DNA of 31,574 bases from Neisseriaceae bacterium (GTDB lineage: Bacteria; Pseudomonadota; Gammaproteobacteria; Burkholderiales; Neisseriaceae): the NCBI GenBank assembly GCA_017518785.1, contig JAFWUA010000159.1:1-31574 (forward strand), written 5' to 3'. Each line of letters begins with the position of its first letter. Positions within the stretch are counted from its first letter, which is position 1. This document shows, piece by piece, positions 16,651 to 22,970 of the stretch. The notes beneath the pieces were generated by a model, which was given only the letters and a program-made list of their open reading frames with translations, was not told the DNA's origin and made no database searches. The translations under genes and the position numbers were made by a program.

Positions 16651-17346
16651 TTAATAAATAATAAAAACAGTCGGACGTTTCTTTAAATTGGGCAAAGGTT
16701 TAGCATGCCAATCTCCAATTGTAGCACTTATAATGCTTTGAGTTTGTTGTAATAAATCTGATGCAACACATAAATGAGTTTCACGATGTAGGGTAGATAA
16801 AATATCGGCTAACATCACATCATTGCGATATGGTGTTTCAATAAAAATTTGACTTTCACCGGCAAGGGCTTTTTTCTCTAACTGTCTTAAAGAAGTTTTT
16901 CGTCCATCAGAGTCTGCCGGAAGATAACCTTGAAAAGCAAAACGCTGACCATTTGCCCCTGATGCCATCAGTGCTAATAACAAAGAAGAAGCTCCGACCA
17001 ATGGGACAATATCAATATTATGTCGATGAGCCAAAGCTACCAAAGTAGCCCCCGGATCTGCCACCGCCGGACAACCTGCTTCACTCATCAAAGCCATATC
17101 ATGACCTTGTAAGAGTGGCGATAATATTTCCGGCAGACTATCTAATTTAGAATGCTCATCAAGGCGTGATAGATGTAGTTGTTGCAGGGGAGTATCTAAA
17201 TTTAATAACTTCAAATGACGGCGTGCAGTTTTTTCGGCTTCCACAACAAAGTACTGAATATGTCGAATTTTTTCCAAATCATGTGGCAATAACCACACTT
17301 TTTCGTCATCACCCAAAGGAGTTGGCAATAAATACAAGGTACTCAT
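16651..17346 (-). CDS. RsmI-like tetrapyrrole-methylase-family SAM methyltransferase
   Basis: The 231-residue protein belongs to the TP-methylase superfamily and resembles RsmI (16S rRNA 2'-O-methylase) but is shorter and divergent. It begins LYLLPTPLGDD, where RsmI has a P-L/I-G loop. The usual AEDTR is altered to EAEKTARRH. The SAM-site loop MSEAGCPAVADPGA and VPLVGASSLLLALMASG are conserved, as is FQGYLP. It lacks the RsmI C-terminal domain. The start overlaps the maf stop in an ATGA junction. Paralogues beside maf are common in proteobacteria, and their substrate is not established. Two DUS lie inside (16911, 17128), read as PADSDG and DSLPE. Confidence 0.82.
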   Translation of the reverse strand: MSTLYLLPTPLGDDEKVWLLPHDLEKIRHIQYFVVEAEKTARRHLKLLNLDTPLQQLHLSRLDEHSKLDSLPEILSPLLQGHDMALMSEAGCPAVADPGATLVALAHRHNIDIVPLVGASSLLLALMASGANGQRFAFQGYLPADSDGRKTSLRQLEKKALAGESQIFIETPYRNDVMLADILSTLHRETHLCVASDLLQQTQSIISATIGDWHAKPLPNLKKRPTVFIIY

Positions 17347-17918
17347 ACCCTAAAACCTTCTTGATACAAAATATCAATCAAACGAAACATTGGCAAACCA
17401 ATCAAAGCATTAGGGTCTGTGCTTTCAATTTTATCAATCAGCATCATACCTAAACTTTCGCTTTTGGCAGCACCTGCACAATGAATAGCATCATGTTCTT
17501 TTTGTAAATAATTGCTAATCATTTCATTTGATAATTTACGCAAATAAACGGTTGTTTCATCAAGGTGTCGATAAACTCTTTTGCTGTGAGTATTAATTAC
17601 CACCAAAGCCGTATAAAACAGCATTTTCTGCCCTGATAATTCATGCAACATTTTTTGTGCATTTTCAATAGTCAAAGGCTTACCATACTGCCGATTATTA
17701 GCAAATGCCACTTGGTCAGAACCAATAATCAGAGCATCAGGAAAACTATCTTGCAACGATTTAGCTTTGCATTCAGCCAAACGCAAAGCAGTTTCATAGG
17801 GTTTTTCTTCCGGCAGAGTATTTTCTTCACAACATGGTGCTACGCTTTGAAATTCAAATTTCAGTCGAGATAACATCTCTCGCCGAAAAAGGGAAGTGGA
17901 AGCTAAAATCAAATCCAT
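17343..17918 (-). CDS. maf: Maf/YceF-family nucleotide pyrophosphatase
   Basis: Maf proteins hydrolyse nucleoside triphosphates, often modified ones, to monophosphates. The 191-residue protein begins LILASTSLFRREMLSRL, the family's S-x-x-R phosphate-binding segment. IIGSDQVAFANNRQYGKP with SDQVA fits the YceF (m7GTP) subgroup rather than YhdE (SDTVV). GAAKSESLG and DPNALIGLPM are also conserved. The maf-yceD-rpmF-plsX neighbourhood is the same as in many beta- and gammaproteobacteria, here with maf divergent. DUS variant 17808-17819 encodes TLPE. No clear Shine-Dalgarno precedes the ATG. Confidence 0.9.
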   Translation of the reverse strand: MDLILASTSLFRREMLSRLKFEFQSVAPCCEENTLPEEKPYETALRLAECKAKSLQDSFPDALIIGSDQVAFANNRQYGKPLTIENAQKMLHELSGQKMLFYTALVVINTHSKRVYRHLDETTVYLRKLSNEMISNYLQKEHDAIHCAGAAKSESLGMMLIDKIESTDPNALIGLPMFRLIDILYQEGFRV

Positions 17919-17984
17919 AATTCAAACGTTGTAATTAATTAAAAATTTTACAAGTACTAATCATAACATCAATCAGTACCAATC

Positions 17985-18012
17985 TTGACAATACAAAGAT
18001 AAAAGTTATATC
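17985..18012 (+). promoter_or_regulatory. Candidate promoter of yceD-rpmF with a very short leader
   Basis: TTGACA (17985-17990), a 16-bp spacer and TATATC (18007-18012). A start site about 7 nt downstream would leave only about 5 nt before the ATG at 18024, so the mRNA would be almost leaderless. No Shine-Dalgarno is visible before that ATG, which is consistent. Confidence 0.4.
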
Positions 18013-18023
18013 ATGTGCAGTTT

Positions 18024-18515
18024 ATGTTAAACGCAAATTTGATCTTGCCTTGGAGTTTGGCTGAAAACAGGGAGACTTCTACTTGGCATTTTACCCTTAA
18101 TCAATTAGATGCCAGAGTAACCCAAAGTGGTTGTTTTGCCGATTTATTATCTGAAATTACAGCCACCATTCGTGGTGGCATTGATGATTTAAACCGGCAC
18201 TATGCAGATGTTTGCTTAAAAGGTGAACTATCCTTGATTTGCCAGCGGTGTTTGCATGCAATGCCATTTACTCTAAACAATTCGGTGCGAATTTTATTTT
18301 GTAAAAATGAAGCATCTGCCGATTTGATAGATGATGAAGATGCTGATGTATTGGTCGTTGGTGAAACAGCTGATGTGCGAGAGTGGATTGAAGACCAGTT
18401 ATTAACCGCACTACCATTTGCACCAATGCACCAAAGTTGTGATGAAAATCACTTAATGAAATATCACAACGACAAACATAACCCATTTTCAGTACTGAAA
18501 AATATTAAACCGTAA
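18024..18515 (+). CDS. yceD: YceD family 23S rRNA accumulation protein (DUF177)
   Basis: YceD is needed for normal 23S rRNA levels in gammaproteobacteria and plants and is nearly always encoded before rpmF. I choose the ATG at 18024 (MLNANLILP, 163 residues). A GTG three codons upstream is in frame but would lie at or before the predicted transcription start. The C-R-C motif of the family is seen in LICQRCLHAMPF (about residue 74). The acidic DDEDADV and the C-terminal NPFSVLKNI are also typical. Together with rpmF it forms a conserved pair 47 bp apart. Confidence 0.88.
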   Translation: MLNANLILPWSLAENRETSTWHFTLNQLDARVTQSGCFADLLSEITATIRGGIDDLNRHYADVCLKGELSLICQRCLHAMPFTLNNSVRILFCKNEASADLIDDEDADVLVVGETADVREWIEDQLLTALPFAPMHQSCDENHLMKYHNDKHNPFSVLKNIKP

Positions 18516-18562
18516 AGATCAAAAATTGCATTAGTTACACAGTATTTATTAGGAGCAAAACA

Positions 18563-18742
18563 ATGGCTGTTCAACAAAATAAAAAATCCCCATCTCGTCG
18601 TGGTATGCATCGCTCTCATGATGCTTTATCTATGCCATCTTTGAGCGTTGATAACCAAACAGGTGAAGTACATTTGCCTCACCACATTTCGCCTAATGGC
18701 ATGTATCGTGGTCGCAAAGTAGTTAAAGCCAAAGACGAATAA
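18563..18742 (+). CDS. rpmF: 50S ribosomal protein L32
   Basis: A 59-residue basic protein starting MAVQQNKKSPSRRGMHRSHD, the standard L32 opening, and ending RGRKVVKAKDE. The zinc-binding cysteines found in some L32 proteins are absent, as in the Cys-less proteobacterial form (HLPHHISPNGMYRG occupies that part). TAGGAG, 7 bases upstream of the ATG, is a strong ribosome-binding site. It sits between yceD and plsX in the widely conserved order. Confidence 0.96.
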   Translation: MAVQQNKKSPSRRGMHRSHDALSMPSLSVDNQTGEVHLPHHISPNGMYRGRKVVKAKDE

Positions 18743-18777
18743 CACATTTGATAATTTTAATGTGGCACAAGATTACG

Positions 18778-18816
18778 AAGTCGGTCGATTGAAATGGCAA
18801 TCTTCCGACTTTTTGT
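18778..18816 (+). terminator. Intrinsic terminator after rpmF
   Basis: Arms AAGTCGGTCGATTG and CAATCTTCCGACTT pair except for a 2-nt internal bulge, with a 6-nt loop, and TTTG follows. It lies 35 bp after the rpmF stop and separates the highly expressed ribosomal gene from plsX. Confidence 0.65.
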
Positions 18817-18870
18817 GTTGGATAATAACATTGCATTTTGATCGATTAAATTTTATTGGTTTTATAAATC

Positions 18871-19890
18871 ATGATTACCATTGCAGTTGATGCCATGGGC
18901 GGTGATGTTGGTCTTGCTGTTACCGTACCCGCCGCGGCAATGTTTCTTCAAAAATATTCAGATGCACGTTTATTAATGGTGGGTGATGAAAAACTCATTC
19001 GCCAAGCATTTGCCAAAACTAATATACCAACAAATCGAGTGGAAATAATTCACACAACAGAAATTGTTGGTATGGACGAACCTCCTCAACACGCATTGAA
19101 AAATAAAAAAGATTCTTCAATGCGTGTTGCTATTAATCAAATTAAAGAAGGTAATGCAGCTGCTGCCGTGTCTGCCGGAAACACTGGTGCACTAATGGCA
19201 ACTGCAAAATTTGTCCTTAAAACCGTACCAGGTATTCAACGTCCTGCAATTGCTAAATTCTTACCGGCTAATAACAATAAATTAGTTTGCACTTTGGATT
19301 TAGGTGCTAATATTGATTGTCCTTCCGAGCAGTTATTTCAATTTGCAATAATGGGCGTACATTTGGTTAAAGCACTGCAACCTGAAAAAGAAAATCCAAC
19401 CGTAGGATTACTAAATGTCGGCACCGAAGAAATTAAAGGTACTGATACAGTTAAAGCTGCATTTTCTTTATTAAAAAATAGCCATCTTAATTTTATTGGC
19501 AATGTTGAAGGTGCTGATATTTTTGATGGTAAAGCAGATGTTGTGGTTTGTGATGGATTTGTGGGTAATATTGTTTTAAAAACTATTGAAGGTTCTGTGC
19601 GTTTTATTGGCAATGTAATTAAAGAAGAATTTAAGCAATCACTTTATTCAAAATGGGTTGCATTATGGGCAATGCCAGTTTTACGTAAATTTAAAAATCG
19701 TTTAGATCCACGTCGTTTTAATGGTGCAATTTTTTTAGGATTGCGTGGTATTGTAATTAAAAGTCATGGTGGTACTGATGCGGAAGGATTTTTCTATGCA
19801 TTAGTTGAAGCGTATCGCGAAGTTAATGCTAATTTTATTGAATCATTAGAAAAAACAGTGGAACAAGATTTAAGCAATTTGGAAATGTAA
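18871..19890 (+). CDS. plsX: Phosphate acyltransferase PlsX
   Basis: PlsX makes acyl-phosphate from acyl-ACP, the first step of the PlsX/PlsY route to phosphatidic acid. The 339 residues match the family. The start MITIAVDAMGGDVG and the blocks SMRVAINQIKEGNAAAAVSAGNTGALMA, GLLNVGTEEIKG, VEGADIFDGKADVVVCDGFVGNIVLKT and IKSHGGTDAEGF are all diagnostic. A DUS at 19169-19180 encodes part of VSAGNTG. The stop codon lies in a 17-bp tandem repeat, and fabH, the usual next gene, is missing. Confidence 0.96.
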   Translation: MITIAVDAMGGDVGLAVTVPAAAMFLQKYSDARLLMVGDEKLIRQAFAKTNIPTNRVEIIHTTEIVGMDEPPQHALKNKKDSSMRVAINQIKEGNAAAAVSAGNTGALMATAKFVLKTVPGIQRPAIAKFLPANNNKLVCTLDLGANIDCPSEQLFQFAIMGVHLVKALQPEKENPTVGLLNVGTEEIKGTDTVKAAFSLLKNSHLNFIGNVEGADIFDGKADVVVCDGFVGNIVLKTIEGSVRFIGNVIKEEFKQSLYSKWVALWAMPVLRKFKNRLDPRRFNGAIFLGLRGIVIKSHGGTDAEGFFYALVEAYREVNANFIESLEKTVEQDLSNLEM

Positions 19891-19914
19891 TGTCAAAGGA
19901 AATGTAATGTCAAA
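19881..19914. repeat. 17-bp tandem duplication across the plsX stop
   Basis: The unit GGAAATGTAATGTCAAA occurs twice in direct succession (19881-19897, 19898-19914). The first copy holds the plsX stop and an overlapping TAATG; the second holds the ATG of the DUF6980-like pseudogene. The pre-duplication state was therefore probably a TAATG stop/start overlap joining plsX to the small gene. Confidence 0.9.
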
Positions 19915-20209
19915 AATCAAGCATTGCTGCAATCGCATGGAATCAATAGTTAATTTAACTTGTGATATGCACGATGATTATAATTGCCCAGATAAATTGA
20001 TTATATTTTCTGAATAATTTAATGAGTATGGTATTAACATTTATGGCTTGCTCGCAGTGTCAAATATTAAATTCTGTCCATATTGTGGTAAAAAATTACC
20101 TAAATCAAAACGCAAGAAATTTTACAAAACTATGAAAAAATTAGGCATAGACACTAATAAAGATAAAATACCTAAAAAATATCGTTATTATGGCTGGTGG
20201 TTGACATAA
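19907..20209 (+). pseudogene. DUF6980-like small Cys-rich protein, interrupted by an in-frame TAA
   Basis: From the ATG at 19907 the frame reads MSKIKHCCNRMES, then CDMHDDYNCPDKLIIFSE, then TAA at 20015-20017. It then continues without another stop for 63 codons: FNEYGINIYG, NIKFCPYCGKKLP, KLGIDTNKDKIPKKYRYYGWWLT. Both halves match, in order, a family of about 100-residue proteins (DUF6980, as I recall it) with HCC near the start, CPD in the middle, a CPxCGxKLP metal-binding-like motif and a terminal WW. One point change restores the gene (GAA or AAA to TAA). It is either a recent pseudogene or a sequencing error; stop read-through seems unlikely. Function of the family is unknown. Confidence 0.75.
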
Positions 20210-20249
20210 AATCTTAATAACATCTTTAATCTTCAAGAGTGTTTTCAGT

Positions 20250-21044
20250 ATGAAAAATATCTATTTTTTAGGTGGTGGCAATATGGCTACTGCCATTGTT
20301 TCTGGATTATCACAATCCAATTTATTTCAAATTACTATTTGTGAACGTTTTGATGCAAGACGTGATTTTTTACAGCAAAATTTTCCCAATGCGAACATTA
20401 CAGATAGTCTGCCGGAATTAAATTCTGATGACATATTAGTATTAGCGGTTAAACCACAAGATATGCAAACTGCACTACAAAGTGTTGTACTTAATGGTGC
20501 TTTGGTTTTATCGATTGCCGCAGGATTATCTTGTCATACACTATCGCAATGGTTAGATGGTACTATGCGTATTATTCGCATTATGCCTAATACGCCAGCA
20601 CAGGTTGGTTTAGGCATGGCAGGTTTATTTGCCGATATTGCTGCCACTAATGAAGATAAACAGCTTGCCCAAGAAATTATGAATAGTGTTGGTAAAATAA
20701 TTTGGGTTGAAAAAGAAGATGATTTACATACTGTTACAGCAATTTCCGGCAGTGGTCCTGCATATGTATTTTATTGTATGAACGCACTATATCAAGCTGC
20801 ATTATCGCAAGGTATGAATCAAGAAACAGCGTATCTATCTGTATTACAAACTTTTGTTGGAGCATCGCAATTAGCTTTACAATCCGATGATTCATTTAAC
20901 GAACTCTGCCGGAAAGTAACTTCCAAAGGTGGCACAACCGCTGCTGCACTTAATATTTTTGAACAAGCTAATCTTAATCAAATCATGTTACAAGCAATTG
21001 AGGCTTGTGCTAAACGTTCAATTGAAATGAGTCAAAGCATATAA
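20250..21044 (+). CDS. proC: Pyrroline-5-carboxylate reductase
   Basis: ProC reduces pyrroline-5-carboxylate to proline with NAD(P)H in the cytosol. It has 264 residues. The Rossmann start is IYFLGGGNMATAIVSGL, followed by LVLAVKPQDM, MRIIRIMPNTPAQVGLGMAG, the substrate-site ISGSGPAYVFY, and KVTSKGGTTAAAL near the C-terminus. DUS motifs at 20405 (DSLPE), 20744 (SGSG) and 20903 (LCRK) lie inside. It is followed by greB after 4 bp, so they are probably cotranscribed. Confidence 0.95.
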   Translation: MKNIYFLGGGNMATAIVSGLSQSNLFQITICERFDARRDFLQQNFPNANITDSLPELNSDDILVLAVKPQDMQTALQSVVLNGALVLSIAAGLSCHTLSQWLDGTMRIIRIMPNTPAQVGLGMAGLFADIAATNEDKQLAQEIMNSVGKIIWVEKEDDLHTVTAISGSGPAYVFYCMNALYQAALSQGMNQETAYLSVLQTFVGASQLALQSDDSFNELCRKVTSKGGTTAAALNIFEQANLNQIMLQAIEACAKRSIEMSQSI

Positions 21045-21048
21045 GACC

Positions 21049-21537
21049 ATGAATAGCGAAAAAAATTACATCACCCCAAACGGTTGGCAAAAACTTAAAG
21101 ACGAACTATATGATTTAGTAAATCGCGAACGTCCTAAAATAGTAGAAGTTGTCAATTGGGCAGCCAGTAATGGCGATCGTAGTGAAAATGGTGATTATAT
21201 CTACGGCAAACGCCGTTTGCGTGAAATTGACAAACGCATTCGTTTTCTAACCAAACGACTTGAAATTGTCGAAGTAGTCAATCCTGCTGAACGTGGAGAA
21301 TGCGAACAAGTATTTTTTGGTGCAACAGTTGATATTATTCGAGAAAATGGACAACAACAAACCGTATCAATTGTTGGCATTGATGAAGCTGATGCCCCAC
21401 GCGGTAAAATCTCATGGATTTCACCATTAGCACGTGCCATGATGAAAGCACGTATTGGAGATGAAGTATTACTTCACACTCCTGATGGAGAAGAATATAT
21501 TGAAATTGAAGATATACATTATATTGAGATTGAATAA
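21049..21537 (+). CDS. greB: Transcription elongation factor GreB
   Basis: GreB enters the RNA polymerase secondary channel and stimulates cleavage of backtracked RNA. The 162-residue protein has the GreB-type N-terminus (NYITPNGWQKLKDELYDLVNRERP). The coiled-coil tip NGDRSENGDYIYGKRRLREID (split here as NGDRSENGDY and IYGKRRLREID) carries the essential acidic pair. The C-terminal FKBP-like domain has SWISPLARAMMKARIGDE. The RPKIVEVV and YIYGKRRLREID sequences favour GreB over GreA. A hairpin terminator candidate follows at 21554. Confidence 0.94.
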   Translation: MNSEKNYITPNGWQKLKDELYDLVNRERPKIVEVVNWAASNGDRSENGDYIYGKRRLREIDKRIRFLTKRLEIVEVVNPAERGECEQVFFGATVDIIRENGQQQTVSIVGIDEADAPRGKISWISPLARAMMKARIGDEVLLHTPDGEEYIEIEDIHYIEIE

Positions 21538-21553
21538 AAATCGTAAAGCTAAT

Positions 21554-21586
21554 GTAAAACTTATCATTTATAAGATTTACTTTTGT
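21554..21586 (+). terminator. Candidate greB terminator
   Basis: Arms GTAAAACTTAT and ATAAGATTTAC form an 11-bp stem with one mismatch and a 5-nt loop, followed by TTTTGT, 16 bp after the greB stop. The stem is AT-rich and therefore weak. Confidence 0.45.
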
Positions 21587-21809
21587 AAGGTTAGTGATAT
21601 ACCAGTTATTTAATAAAGATATTTTGTTTGATTTTAGATAACGAAAGTGAAAAAAGTTTTGTATGACTTTTTTTAAAAAGACTCTTCTTGTAAAACTTTA
21701 TTTTTTAAAATTATCATCTTGAGTTATTGTTATAAATGTAATATTAATGACTCATATTTTTCTGAACTTTATCAAACCAAGTGCAACATTTCTGAAGAAC
21801 ACTTCGTAA

Positions 21810-21944
21810 AGACTACTGCAAAACTCGATTTTTTCTATTACTCGTCATTCTGAGTGTAGCGAAGAATCTTTATAAACAACAAGTTAGATTGATTCTTTAT
21901 TTCACTTCGTGAAATTCAGAATAACGAGTTTTGCAGGAGTCTCT
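21810..21944. mobile_element. MITE-like element, copy 3 (opposite orientation)
   Basis: About 135 bp, same family as copies 1, 2 and 4 but inverted relative to them: the TTTCACTTCGTGAAA arm lies on the right. The left end is slightly decayed (AGACTACTGCAAAACTCG); the right end is intact. Its right end directly abuts the open frame of an RTX remnant at 21945. The 270 bp before it, after greB, hold only the terminator candidate and a degenerate terminal-repeat-like sequence near 21690 (AGACTCTTCTTGTAAAAC). Confidence 0.78.
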
Positions 21945-22344
21945 AATAAACTTATTAGCGGTAAAAGTGCTGAGCATTTATATGATGTGGTAGTACAAGA
22001 TACCTTAATCGGTGGCGTTGGTGAAAATACCGATGACAATCAAGAAGATTATGTAGCAGGTGGTAAGGAATACCAATAATCAAAGAGATGAAAAAGCTAA
22101 ACAATTAGACAAAGACATAATTATTGGTGAAGAAGGTAGAGATTTTATCTTTGGAGTTGCCGGTGATGATGAAATACATACCGGTTATAAAAACGAACAC
22201 ACAATAAAAGAAGGAAATAACCAAGCTGGCGATTGGGCGATTGGTGGCGAGGGTGATGACTTTTATTATGTTAAAGGAAATAATACTATTTTCGACAGCA
22301 ATGGCTACGGTAATACTCATGTTTTTTTAAAAAATTATGCTTAA
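21945..22344 (+). pseudogene. Decayed RTX calcium-binding protein fragment
   Basis: From 21945, at the edge of the mobile-element copy, a frame reads NKLISGKSAEHLYDVVVQ, then DTLIGGVGENTDDNQEDYVAGG, and stops at 22077-22079. The next frame, open from a GTG at 22060 to 22344, reads NNQRDEKAKQLDKDIIIGEE, then RTX repeats, then DDFYYVKGNNTIFDSNGYG and ends KNYA. The two pieces overlap as if joined through a frameshift. Bases 22074-22260 are almost identical (about 97% by eye) to 24627-24813 in the intact RTX gene. Neither frame has a convincing start. This is best read as the broken 3' part of a second RTX gene, truncated at the element insertion; the 22060-22344 piece could be expressed but is unlikely to be functional. 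Confidence 0.75.
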
Positions 22345-22369
22345 TTTTATCGTTTTTTTGGTGTATAAT
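22341..22369 (+). promoter_or_regulatory. Possible promoter for the two-TM gene
   Basis: A perfect TATAAT (22364-22369) lies 17 bp after TTAATT (3/6 to -35), about 90 bp upstream of the ATG at 22462. The -35 overlaps the end of the RTX remnant. Weak evidence beyond the -10. Confidence 0.3.
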
Positions 22370-22461
22370 CTCACTTATTTATTGATTTTGTAGTTGTTAT
22401 TAGTGATTGATAGCGTTTTAGGTAGCATAGAAGAGTTTTAAGTATCGAAAGGTAAAATTTT

Positions 22462-22920
22462 ATGGCAGCGGTTGGTATGTTGATCATTGAATTTGAGATA
22501 ATTGTTGGTGGAATAATTTATTTGCTATTCTCTTTCATAACCTCCAAAGGACTATCTAAAAATAAAAAAGCACAGTTATTGTATTTTTCGCTATTAACTA
22601 TATTGCCATTATTGATTGCAACGCTTAATTATCAAGGATTTTGTTTTAAGAAAATGCGTTTTTTGAATGAACAAGATATATACACAATATTAGATAATAG
22701 TAAATATAAAGAACAGTCTAATGATTGTTATGGAGCATATATTTTTACAAGAGAAAAAATGTATGGCAATTTCAAAACAGATATAGATGGAGGACATTTA
22801 TATGAAAATTTTGATACTTTTATAGAAAAAATTATGGGATGGCGATATGCAATGGTGCACACGAAACAACGCACTTTTATTATGACAAATTGTGGAAATC
22901 TGTATCCGCCTGAATTTTAA
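22462..22920 (+). CDS. Small two-TM protein of the RTX island, function unknown
   Basis: I do not recognise this 152-residue protein. Two hydrophobic helices (about residues 6-27 and 39-56) are joined by a short basic turn (SKGLSKNKKAQ). A mostly polar C-terminal domain of about 95 residues with two Cys (NDCYGAYIF, TNCGNLYPPEF) follows. By the positive-inside rule the Lys-rich turn is cytoplasmic, which puts the C-terminal domain outside the cytoplasm. AAGGT before the ATG is a fair ribosome-binding site. It lies between an RTX remnant and an intact RTX gene, 50 bp before the latter. An accessory or immunity role towards an RTX protein is possible but rests only on position. Confidence 0.65.
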   Translation: MAAVGMLIIEFEIIVGGIIYLLFSFITSKGLSKNKKAQLLYFSLLTILPLLIATLNYQGFCFKKMRFLNEQDIYTILDNSKYKEQSNDCYGAYIFTREKMYGNFKTDIDGGHLYENFDTFIEKIMGWRYAMVHTKQRTFIMTNCGNLYPPEF

Positions 22921-22970
22921 TTTTTTTCTACAACAGACTTTTTTACTTTAAACTAATTAGGAGTGCAAAA

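Noticed and set aside
20015..20017. Stop codon read-through or a special amino acid at the TAA in the DUF6980-like gene
   Set aside because: Selenocysteine uses TGA and pyrrolysine TAG; no recoding hairpin is seen. A mutation or sequencing error is simpler.
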